From: Rhodoplanes tepidamans
GTDB lineage: Bacteria; Pseudomonadota; Alphaproteobacteria; Rhizobiales; Xanthobacteraceae
DNA length: 64,000 bases
Assembly: GCF_030813915.1 (NCBI RefSeq)
Contig: NZ_JAUSUJ010000005.1
Coordinates: 186,001-250,000, forward strand
Direction of reading: 5' to 3'
Positions 1-6,359 of the stretch are shown here, in pieces. The translations under genes and the position numbers were made by a program. The notes below the pieces were generated by a model, which did no database searches, was not told where the DNA came from, and saw nothing but the letters and a program-made list of their open reading frames with translations. Position 1 is the first letter of the stretch, and each line of letters opens with the position of its first letter.

Positions 1-15
1 CCGGGTTTTTCATCG

Positions 16-744
16 ATGTACGACAGTTTGCCTTCGATCGACGTCTCCAGCTTGCAGGAGCGGGTGTACCAGGGCCTGCGCATGGCCCTGCTGAGCGGCC
101 ACTTCCAGCCGGGCGAGCCGATCTCGATCCGCAAGCTGGCCGAGTCGCTCGGCACCAGCCCGATGCCGGTCCGCGAGGCCCTGAAGCGGCTGATGGCCGA
201 GAAGGTGCTGGTCCAATCGTCCAACCGGCAGATCCGGGTCACCCCGTTCGATCCGCAGCTGCACGGAGAGTTCGTCCGCATCCGGATGGAGATCGAAGGC
301 TACGCCGCCGAGCGGGCCGCGCGGATCCGCGACGCCGGTCTGGTCGACCGGCTCCGGCAGGCCAACGCCGGGATGGTCGAGGCCGCCCGGCGGTCAGATA
401 CCGCCGCGGCACTCGCCGCCAACCAGGCCTTCCATTTCGAGATCTACCGCGCCGCCGGCTACTCTCAGCTCGTCGACATGATCGAGAACCTGTGGCTGCG
501 GACCGGCCCCTTCCTGGGGACGATCGGCCGCAAGCCGGTCAATCTCGAGACGTTCTTCGGGAACGGCCACCACTTCCACGTCCGCGCCATCGAGGCGATT
601 GCGGCCCGCGACGGCAAGAAGGCGCGGCGCGCCATCGCGCTCGACATCCGCACCGGAACGATGTTCCTGCGCAAGATCTACGACCCGCTGGACGCGACAC
701 GTTCCGCGGCCGAAAGGCCGGGCCGCAAGTCCGGCTCCGCCTGA
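16..744 (+). CDS. GntR family transcriptional regulator, FCD subfamily
   Basis: A 242-residue DNA-binding regulator. Residues about 12-75 form the GntR winged helix-turn-helix, with the usual run of features: the Q-x-x-V-Y-x-x-L-R helix, the L-x-P-G-E/P-x-x-I turn and the recognition segment S-P-M-P-V-R-E-A-L-K-R-L. The rest (about 85-220) is the all-helical FCD effector domain, in which FCD family members bind a small carboxylated ligand, often through a metal held by Asp/His residues; H in the segment FHFEIYRAAGY and the later HHFH run are candidate ligands. The ATG sits close to the window edge and starts the conserved region, so it is plausible. No target operon is visible: the gene upstream is outside the window and the next 370 bases are not clearly coding. 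FadR/VanR/LldR-like specificity cannot be told from the sequence. Confidence 0.88.
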   Translation: MYDSLPSIDVSSLQERVYQGLRMALLSGHFQPGEPISIRKLAESLGTSPMPVREALKRLMAEKVLVQSSNRQIRVTPFDPQLHGEFVRIRMEIEGYAAERAARIRDAGLVDRLRQANAGMVEAARRSDTAAALAANQAFHFEIYRAAGYSQLVDMIENLWLRTGPFLGTIGRKPVNLETFFGNGHHFHVRAIEAIAARDGKKARRAIALDIRTGTMFLRKIYDPLDATRSAAERPGRKSGSA

Positions 745-1111
745 CGGCCAAGCGAGCCGGGCTCCGGCTGCGAGCCGATATCCTTCGGCCGGTCGCAACG
801 CCGCACCAGAACGGCGACGACGCCGACAGCGCCAGCAGCAGCGGCACGTGCGTCGGGCCGACGACCCGCGCCGTCACATCATGGGCCGGGTGATCCGTCA
901 CGTCCTGCCACGGCGCTCGCGCCCGTGCGCGGCATGGAGCCGAGCCTTGCCGCGGTGCGGGTCGGGGTCGGCGCGATGACCAAACTCGTCGAGACGCCTT
1001 GACGGGCTGCGTCCGACGCGAGCACGCCTTCCGGCGCGATCATGAAACCTCCGGCGTGCCAAACACTTGACTCCGCGTCTATGCGCTCGCGCGCCCGCTG
1101 CGGCAGGACCC
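745..1111. other. intergenic stretch without a recognisable gene
   Basis: About 370 bases of GC-rich sequence after the GntR gene. Open frames exist on both strands but none has a family-like sequence, ribosome binding site and start together. No tRNA, strong terminator or repeat was seen. Confidence 0.4.
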
Positions 1112-1270
1112 ATGAGATCGACATCCGGAGTGCTCGTGCTCGCGCTCGTGGCCGGCGCCTGCCAGCGGGAGGCGCGCGAGCTGCACGAGCGTGAGGCGAT
1201 CACGGTCAAGACTTCGAAGATCGAGACGCCGTGGGAGCCGACGCCGTTTCCGCCGGACCTTCATGGATGA
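1112..1270 (+). CDS. possible small lipoprotein, 52 residues
   Basis: The frame starting at the ATG at 1112 encodes a short basic start, a hydrophobic stretch (G-V-L-V-L-A-L-V-A-G) and a cysteine in a lipobox-like setting (L-V-A-G-A-C at residues about 12-17), followed by a charged tail ending in proline-rich sequence. This is the layout of a small bacterial lipoprotein that would be lipidated at the cysteine and carried to the outer membrane. It could also be a chance frame or the remnant of a longer gene; there is no convincing ribosome binding site and no homologue is recognised. It is immediately followed by the toxin cassette leader. Confidence 0.3.
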   Translation: MRSTSGVLVLALVAGACQREARELHEREAITVKTSKIETPWEPTPFPPDLHG

Positions 1271-1398
1271 CGGCCTTGCCGCCAGAGACTCAGAGCCCGG
1301 CGCGATAGTTCCCCGACGCGGGGAAGCGCCCTCGATCGGAGGGCGAGACGAATTCGCGTGGAGCTTCCGGAGGCGCGACCCGACCGGAGGGCGCAGAT

Positions 1399-1872
1399 CG
1401 GAGACGTTTTCGAACCCGATCGCGTCCGGGCTGGCGGAGGGAGTCGAGCTGCGGACGAACATTCTCCACGTCGATCGACGCACGAGATCGTGCGAGAGCG
1501 GATTCGCGCAAAATCGACAGTGCGAATGGGAGACGAAAGCTCCGCGCCGGCTTCCGTTTGAGTCTCTCGTCCAGGGATGTGAGCACGAGCGGCGCAACCC
1601 GGGCGAAGTTGGTAGCAGGAATTTTTTCCTTGACGACATCACCCCGTCCACATAGGAAATTTGTCATGATCAACTGAGACACAGATCATGGCAACCTCTC
1701 CCGACCTCGCCTCCCAAATTCTCCGGTACAAGTCGTTGGTCGCCGCCGAGAGGGTCTTGCTGGGTTTGGCGGAGCTGCTGCCTCCGGGACCACGTCAACG
1801 CGCCGAGTGGCTCCGCATCAAATCGAACTTGGCCTTCCGGCGGTTCCAGCTCGCCCTGGTCGAGTACGTCGC
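1399..1872 (+). repeat. cassette leader plus toxin N-terminal region, copy 1
   Basis: This stretch is closely similar to 3345-3820. The match begins near the tRNA-Ser 3'-end-like segment (here only the 14 bases at 1431-1444), runs through about 200 untranslated bases (with long identical blocks around 1500-1590 and 3450-3535), and continues into the first 55-60 codons of the toxin gene starting at 1688. It then fades where the toxins diverge. The repeat therefore contains whatever promoter drives the cassettes. Confidence 0.85.
1431..1444 (+). repeat. partial copy of tRNA-Ser 3'-end segment, upstream boundary of cassette 1
   Basis: These 14 bases are identical to the core of the 24-base segment found at 3371-3394 and at 4819-4842, where it includes the CCA end of tRNA-Ser. 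It lies in the same position relative to its toxin gene as the copy at 3371-3394, so it reads as a decayed third copy. Confidence 0.6.
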
Positions 1873-2764
1873 CGGTGAACAAAAGGCGGGCTACAACCCC
1901 GAACAGCCGCGGGTTCCCGCCGGCAATCCGGATGGCGGCCAGTGGACCCGGGTGGCCGGCCCCTACTCGGGTCGCGGTCCAACGCGGCTTGGCGCGAATT
2001 TTCCAGGTTCGACGTACGGCCAGCAGATACGCCTGGACCAAGCCATGAGCCGAGCACAGAGCGCGATCGCCCAGGTCCGCCGACTCGACCCGACATGGCA
2101 GCCGAGCACACAAAGCCTCTCCTCACCCGGCAGCATCGAAGCAGCAATTCGCCACGCGGATGCGCGAGCAACCGAGGCGGAGGCCCGGTACGAACAGCTT
2201 CGCTCCGGAATGGGCGGGAATTTCGGGCCGCCCCTCGGTCAAACCGAAGCTCAAGTTTCGTCGCCACGTTCGTTCGACCCGGGTGCTTGGATCGACGTTT
2301 ATAGATCCGTGAACAACATGCCGAACCTGTTCGGACAATCGGCTTGGCCACTAGACAGGGGCACAGTGGCAGTTGCCGAAGTGAACGGCTTGCTTTATTT
2401 CGGCACCAATTCGGGAGCACCCACCTGCACGCGTGTAGACGAAACGGCCGCCATAAGAATGCGTGACATGCTGATCACGACCTACCCGAAGATAATGTCA
2501 TCCGCGCAAATCGGACAAATACCAAACAACTCATTATTTCACGCGGAAGCGACTATTCTACTCAGGGCCTCTCGGGATTTCAGCGGCTCTCTCGACGAGA
2601 CCGCAATCCAAGTTTTCGTAGATCGCGATCTCTGCTTCAGCTGCCGGAGGGCGCTTCCCGTCCTGGGATTGGAGCTCGGCAATCCACGTGTGACATATGT
2701 TGAACGAAGCAGCGGCCGCCGCAGCGAAATGTGGAATGGGCGTTGGCTAACGTGGAGGGAATAA
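1688..2764 (+). CDS. polymorphic toxin with C-terminal deaminase-like domain
   Basis: A 358-residue protein of the modular toxin kind. Residues 1-60 are shared with the neighbouring toxin at 3636; then comes a Q-P-R-V-P-A-G-N-P-D-G-G-Q-W-T linker of a type common in alphaproteobacterial toxins. The C-terminal 140 residues carry His285-Ala-Glu287 and, 29 residues on, Cys316-x-x-Cys319, the zinc-binding signature of the cytidine-deaminase fold. Deaminase toxins of this superfamily, including the SCP1.201/DddA group, edit bases in nucleic acid of a target cell. The next gene starts on the last base of this stop codon and encodes an Imm1-like protein, which fits a toxin/immunity pair. No signal peptide, PAAR or Rhs region is present, so the export route is unknown. 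The start ATG is matched by the same start in the paralogue. GC content is lower than in the core genes. Substrate (DNA, RNA or free nucleotide) cannot be inferred. Confidence 0.75.
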   Translation: MATSPDLASQILRYKSLVAAERVLLGLAELLPPGPRQRAEWLRIKSNLAFRRFQLALVEYVAGEQKAGYNPEQPRVPAGNPDGGQWTRVAGPYSGRGPTRLGANFPGSTYGQQIRLDQAMSRAQSAIAQVRRLDPTWQPSTQSLSSPGSIEAAIRHADARATEAEARYEQLRSGMGGNFGPPLGQTEAQVSSPRSFDPGAWIDVYRSVNNMPNLFGQSAWPLDRGTVAVAEVNGLLYFGTNSGAPTCTRVDETAAIRMRDMLITTYPKIMSSAQIGQIPNNSLFHAEATILLRASRDFSGSLDETAIQVFVDRDLCFSCRRALPVLGLELGNPRVTYVERSSGRRSEMWNGRWLTWRE

Positions 2765-3240
2765 TGAAAAAGCGTGTGTACTTTGGTTCTTTTGATGGAC
2801 CGTGGTGGCCTGATCCCCGCGACATTGAAGAGTATTTCTTAGCTCCGCCGGGCCGGGAATGGTCGTACAAGGGCGGCAACGACACGTGGGGCTTGGAGGC
2901 CGAGGGCCTGTATGACACGGAAGGACTGACGCCTGAAACGGGCCGCGTGGATGTCACGTTGTACATGTGCGGCCACCCGGATCACGGTGTTTATTTAGTC
3001 TATCATAAGTGGGATGGAAGAACTCATCAAAAGGACGAATACAGTTCGAAAGGGGACCTGCGACGTCTCCACGAATGGGCTTATTCGCGCCAGGGCGACC
3101 CCCTCCCAATCGGGCTGTTCGTACCGTTTCCGAAGGCTTGGTTCGCCGTAAAGGAATTCATCGAAACGGATGGTAAGCTTCCCACGAGCATCGAATGGGT
3201 AGCCGATAAGGATATTCCTGCCTCGGCGTTTCCCCGCTGA
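2764..3240 (+). CDS. Imm1-family-like immunity protein
   Basis: A 158-residue soluble acidic protein starting at the ATG whose A is the last base of the upstream toxin stop codon, with a GGAGG-type ribosome binding site just before; the two are evidently co-translated. The C-terminal part (P-F-P-K-A-W-F-A-V-K-E-F-I-E-T-D-G-K-L-P followed by S-I-E-W) matches the A-x-x-A-V-x-E-F-x-x-T-G-x-x-P-x-x-I-x-W ending I associate with the Imm1 immunity family, which is frequently encoded next to SCP1.201-type deaminase toxins. It should bind and neutralise the C-terminal domain of the protein before it in the producing cell. Family assignment is from remembered motif and context. Confidence 0.7.
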   Translation: MKKRVYFGSFDGPWWPDPRDIEEYFLAPPGREWSYKGGNDTWGLEAEGLYDTEGLTPETGRVDVTLYMCGHPDHGVYLVYHKWDGRTHQKDEYSSKGDLRRLHEWAYSRQGDPLPIGLFVPFPKAWFAVKEFIETDGKLPTSIEWVADKDIPASAFPR

Positions 3241-3344
3241 TCAGCAGCGCGACACCAGAGCCATTCGCAAGTTCGATCCGGTGGTTTGCGGGCACGACCG
3301 AATCGTAGACGCCAGGAGGGGCGCGGCGCTTTCGTGGCAGTGCC

Positions 3345-3820
3345 TCGGAGACATTTCGAACCCGGGTCGTCTCGGTCCGCTGGCGGAGGGAGTGCAACTG
3401 GGGGCGAACATTCTCCACCTCGATCGACGCACCCGATCGTGCGGGGGCGGATTCGCGCAAAATCGACAGTGCGAATGGGAGACGAAAGCTCCGGGCCGGC
3501 TTCCGTTTGAGTCTCTCGTCCAGGGTGTGAGCACGAGCGGCGCAACCCGGGCGAACTTGGTGACAGGAATCTTTTCCTTGATAACATCGCCCTGCTGACA
3601 TAGGATTATTGTCATGGTCAACCGAGACATCGATCATGGCAACCTCTTCCGACCTCGCCTCCCAAATTCTCCGATACAAGTCGTTGGTGGCAGCCGAGAG
3701 GGTCTTGCTGAGTTTGGCGGAGCTGCTGCCTCCGGGACCACGTCAACGCGCCGAATGGCTCCGCATCGAATCGAATTTGACCTTTCGCCAGTTCCAACTC
3801 GATCTTGTCCTCTTTTTCGA
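3345..3820 (+). repeat. cassette leader plus toxin N-terminal region, copy 2
   Basis: Second copy of the segment at 1399-1872. It starts with a complete tRNA-Ser 3'-end-like segment, holds the same roughly 200-base leader and ends in the first part of the toxin gene starting at 3636. Differences from copy 1 are scattered single bases, so the duplication is not very recent. Confidence 0.85.
3371..3394 (+). repeat. direct repeat of tRNA-Ser 3' end (att-like), inner copy
   Basis: 24 bases identical to 4819-4842. In the second copy 14 of these bases are the 3' terminus of tRNA-Ser(GGA), including CCA, and 10 are its downstream flank. The similarity continues at a lower level for about 25 bases to the left. 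Direct repeats of a tRNA 3' end are the usual trace of integrase-type insertion at a tRNA gene; no integrase is present in the window beside it. Confidence 0.7.
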
Positions 3821-4301
3821 TGCGGAACAGAAAGCGGGGTTCAAAGAGGACCAACCGCGTTGGCCAAAAGGAAATGGTGAGATCAGTGGGCGCTGGTCTG
3901 GCGGTGCGGGGTCAGGTGCAAGCGCTGCCGAGGGTGCGAGCATATCGCCGGGGTCAGCGCCGAGAGGACATCATTTCGTCCACAGATCCCTCTATGAAAA
4001 GCTCCCCCTCCGTCCTGAGACGCGAAAGGTATTCGAAACGGCTGTCACGGGACCACTCCGCGCAGGACCGCACGGATGGAGCAATGAGCATCTTACGTAT
4101 AATAAGGCAGTAAAAGAGAGCTTCGATCGCTTTCTAAAGCAACACAACATTCGCGTCGAGGCCATGTCGCCGGATCAAGCTCGGAGTTTTGTTGATGCCA
4201 CCAAGCGCAGCACTGATCCGCGAATCAGATCGCTCAACATGAGACTCTATATGCGGGAAGTCATTCACTGGCTTCGCCGTATCCCTCGCGGAAATGAGTA
4301 A
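3636..4301 (+). CDS. polymorphic toxin with C-terminal HH/H nuclease-like domain
   Basis: A 221-residue protein. The first 60 residues copy the N-terminus of the toxin at 1688 (same M-A-T-S start, alternating charged/hydrophobic helices), and the start is chosen to match that gene. After a glycine/serine-rich spacer the C-terminal 115 residues differ completely: His112-His113 at the start of the domain, an R-P-E-T-R-K-V-F-E segment, then His152 followed by Y-N. A paired HH followed by H and N about 40 residues later resembles small treble-clef (HNH/AHH/GHH-type) nuclease toxins, so a DNase or RNase is likely, but I do not recognise the exact family. The following gene is the obvious immunity candidate. 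GC is lower than in the core genes. Confidence 0.6.
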   Translation: MATSSDLASQILRYKSLVAAERVLLSLAELLPPGPRQRAEWLRIESNLTFRQFQLDLVLFFDAEQKAGFKEDQPRWPKGNGEISGRWSGGAGSGASAAEGASISPGSAPRGHHFVHRSLYEKLPLRPETRKVFETAVTGPLRAGPHGWSNEHLTYNKAVKESFDRFLKQHNIRVEAMSPDQARSFVDATKRSTDPRIRSLNMRLYMREVIHWLRRIPRGNE

Positions 4302-4310
4302 GGAGCGAGA

Positions 4311-4718
4311 ATGACTAGCCCAGACCGCGACAACCTCCAGACGGAAACGTTCGAACGTTTGGCCGGTGAGATCGGGACGCTGCTCGCGCAGTTCGGAAAG
4401 CACGATAGCCTGCTGGAGACGGGCGACTACTCGATCTATGGCGACTACTGGGGCTACCCCCAGGTGAAGGTCACCATCGCGAACCTCGCGTTGCTGCGCC
4501 CCCAAATCATCGAGAGCCTTCAACACGTCGTCGCGGCGTACCCCGGATGGGAGATCGTGGTCGCCGTTGCTGATCCCGAGCATCTCGACGATTGGCCGAG
4601 AATGGGACTGTACATCCGCCCGCACGAGATCATCGACGGGCTACAGCGGCAGTATTTTCCAGCCGAGTATCGCGGGTTCGAATACGAAGGCAGCCGCCGC
4701 GGCACGGAACAGGATTGA
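4311..4718 (+). CDS. probable immunity protein of the HH/H nuclease-like toxin
   Basis: A 135-residue soluble protein beginning 9 bases after the toxin stop, behind a clear AAGGAGCGA ribosome binding site. It is rich in acidic and aromatic residues (Y-S-I-Y-G-D-Y-W-G-Y in the middle), lacks signal peptide and membrane segments, and ends in a charged tail. I do not recognise the family. Its size, position and tight coupling to a toxin gene of the same architecture as the preceding toxin/Imm1 pair are the grounds for the call. It ends about 110 bases before the tRNA-Ser gene. Confidence 0.55.
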   Translation: MTSPDRDNLQTETFERLAGEIGTLLAQFGKHDSLLETGDYSIYGDYWGYPQVKVTIANLALLRPQIIESLQHVVAAYPGWEIVVAVADPEHLDDWPRMGLYIRPHEIIDGLQRQYFPAEYRGFEYEGSRRGTEQD

Positions 4719-4818
4719 CTGGAAGACACCGAAGAGTCGCGACACGTTCAGCGCGGTGCCTCGGAGGCTAACCTCCGCCCAAGAAGCGTACCGCGGAGCA
4801 GTTTCGATTCCAGCTCGG

Positions 4819-4842
4819 CTCGGTCCGCTGGCGGAGGGAGTG
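4819..4842 (+). repeat. direct repeat of tRNA-Ser 3' end (att-like), tRNA copy
   Basis: The copy that belongs to the intact tRNA gene. Bases 4829-4842 are the last 14 of tRNA-Ser and 4819-4828 its 3' flank. Identical to 3371-3394, with 1431-1444 as a partial third copy. Confidence 0.7.
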
Positions 4843-4918
4843 GGATTCGAACCCACGATACGGTTTCCCGTATACACGCGTTCCAGGCGTGCGCCTTCAA
4901 CCACTCGGCCACCCCTCC
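4829..4918 (-). tRNA. tRNA-Ser, anticodon GGA
   Basis: Read on the minus strand the gene folds into a class II cloverleaf: acceptor stem GGAGGGG with TCCCTCC, D-arm with the T-G-G-C-C-G-A-G-T-G-G pattern of serine tRNAs, anticodon stem CACGC/GCGTG with loop C-T-GGA-A-C, a long variable arm, T-arm with G-G-T-T-C-G-A-A-T-C, and an encoded CCA at 4829-4831. Anticodon GGA decodes UCC/UCU. Its 3' end is duplicated twice to the left, at the toxin-cassette boundaries. Confidence 0.96.
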
Positions 4919-5113
4919 GGAGCGCCCCTGATACGGAGGCGGGCGGGAGATTGCAAGTCCCCGTGCGGGCTGGCGTTCCGGCCATGCCGGCGGGGCAGCC
5001 GCGCGGCCGACGGGCAGACGCGACGCGCGCCGCGGCTCCCGATGGACAGCGCCCCGCGAATCCGCCACCCCCGGGAGCAGCGGCCGGACTCGAGGCGGCG
5101 GCGACCGAGGGCC

Positions 5114-5794
5114 ATGGCTACACACACGACATCATCCGCCGCAGCGCGCGGGCCGGGCTCCGGGTTCGGGCCGGCGATGCCGCCGATGCTCGGGCTGGTG
5201 CTGGCCGGCGGGCAGGCGCAACGGCTCGGCGGCGGCGACAAGGGGCTGCTGGCCATCGGCGGGCGGCCGATCCTCTCGCGGGTGCTCGACCGGCTCGCGC
5301 CCTGCGCCGCCGTGATCCTCAGCGCCAACGGCGATCCGGCCCGGTTCGCGGCCTTCGGCCTGCCCGTGGTGGCCGACGACGTGCCGGGCTTCGCCGGCCC
5401 GCTCGCCGGCGTCCTGGCCGGGCTCGACTGGGCGGCGGCGCACCGCCCCGACCTCGCGCATGTGCTGAGCGCCCCGGCCGACTGCCCGTTCCTGCCCGGA
5501 GACCTCCCGGGCCGGCTGCACACGGCGGCATGGGACGCCGGGCGGCCCCTCGCCTGCGCCGGATCGGGCGGACGGCGCCATCCGGTGGTCGCGCTGTGGC
5601 CGGTGGCGCTGCGCCACGACCTGCGGCGCGCCGTGGCCGACGAGAGACTGCACAAAGTCGGCGCCTGGATGGACCGGCACGGCGTCGCCCTCGCCGAATG
5701 GCCGGACGCGCCGTTCGATCCGTTCCTCAACGTCAACACGCCCGAGGATTTCTCCGCCGCCGAGCGGATAGCGGCCGCGCATCCCCACGCCTGA
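5114..5794 (+). CDS. mobA: molybdenum cofactor guanylyltransferase MobA
   Basis: MobA transfers GMP from GTP to molybdopterin-Mo to form the MGD cofactor used by DMSO-reductase-type enzymes such as formate dehydrogenase and nitrate reductase. The nucleotide-binding signature L-V-L-A-G-G-x-x-x-R-L-G-G-x-D-K lies at about residues 27-43, followed by the G-G-R-P-I-L segment, the metal-binding D-x-P-F-type segment (A-D-C-P-F) and the C-terminal N-V-N-T-P-E-D-F motif that is diagnostic for the family. Length (226 residues from the ATG at 5114; an in-frame ATG at 5177 would also serve) is normal. mobB and moeA lie 5 kb further on, on the other strand, with a copper-type gene set between. Confidence 0.93.
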   Translation: MATHTTSSAAARGPGSGFGPAMPPMLGLVLAGGQAQRLGGGDKGLLAIGGRPILSRVLDRLAPCAAVILSANGDPARFAAFGLPVVADDVPGFAGPLAGVLAGLDWAAAHRPDLAHVLSAPADCPFLPGDLPGRLHTAAWDAGRPLACAGSGGRRHPVVALWPVALRHDLRRAVADERLHKVGAWMDRHGVALAEWPDAPFDPFLNVNTPEDFSAAERIAAAHPHA

Positions 5795-5825
5795 AGCCGG
5801 CCTCTCGGCCCGTGCTGCGTGACGG

Positions 5826-5870
5826 CGCCTGTTGCCGTTATACATCATTCCATGTCTTTATATGACCCGA
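5826..5870 (+). promoter_or_regulatory. AT-rich putative promoter/operator before the copper-type gene set
   Basis: A short AT-rich island in otherwise GC-rich DNA, about 70-110 bases before the DUF2946 gene, holding the inverted half-sites ACAT and ATGT six bases apart and flanking TATA-like tracts. It is the likely promoter of the following three genes and may bind a metal-sensing repressor; the motif matches no consensus I can name with confidence. Confidence 0.35.
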
Positions 5871-5937
5871 GCGGCTAGCCCGGATTGCCGGGCCGCCGGC
5901 CGGCTGGCACGGTCCGGTTCCCGGGGGGAGACACACC

Positions 5938-6312
5938 GTGTTCCGTGCCTTGCGGCAGCAGCGCTTCAGTCGCGTGGTCGGCCTCGTGGCGGCCTATGCG
6001 CTCGCGCTCCAAATGCTGCTCGCCGGCATTGTCGCCACCCAGATGGCGGTCTCCGGCGACTCGGCGCTCGCGACGCTCTGCTTCGGCACCGGCGATACGC
6101 CGGACGGGTCCGGCACCACCCCTGCCCCGGCGACCCACAGCCCTTGCGCGATCTGCGCCTTCACGAGCGCCACGCCGCCGCTGCCGGCGACCGCGGGTCT
6201 CGCGCTCCCGCAGGCCTGCCGCCGCATCCGGCGACGGGCCCGCACGACGCCGCGGCGCCGCGCCCGCCGCCGCGATCCCCGCTCCTCCCGAGGTCCTCCG
6301 CCGGCCGTCTGA
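5938..6312 (+). CDS. DUF2946-like small membrane protein
   Basis: A 124-residue protein with a GTG start behind a GGGGGAG ribosome binding site. Residues about 10-38 form a hydrophobic signal/anchor (V-V-G-L-V-A-A-Y-A-L-A-L-Q-M-L-L-A-G), followed by a periplasmic segment with a C-A-I-C-A pair, the feature typical of DUF2946 proteins, which are commonly encoded beside TonB-dependent receptors and copper genes. The arginine-rich C-terminus (about residues 92-118) is unusual and may reflect a frameshift late in the gene, though the ending R-G-P-P-P-A resembles family members. First of three genes in line with the TonB receptor and YcnI. Confidence 0.65.
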   Translation: MFRALRQQRFSRVVGLVAAYALALQMLLAGIVATQMAVSGDSALATLCFGTGDTPDGSGTTPAPATHSPCAICAFTSATPPLPATAGLALPQACRRIRRRARTTPRRRARRRDPRSSRGPPPAV

Positions 6313-6359
6313 CCGCTCCCCCGCTTCCGGTCCAGACGCTCCTGCAGAGAGAACCCCCG

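Noticed and set aside
3353-3362. TTCGAACCC sequence in the cassette leader as a T-loop, implying a tRNA fragment
   Set aside because: Its order relative to the tRNA-3'-end segment is the reverse of that in the real tRNA-Ser, and no stem partners are present; probably coincidence.
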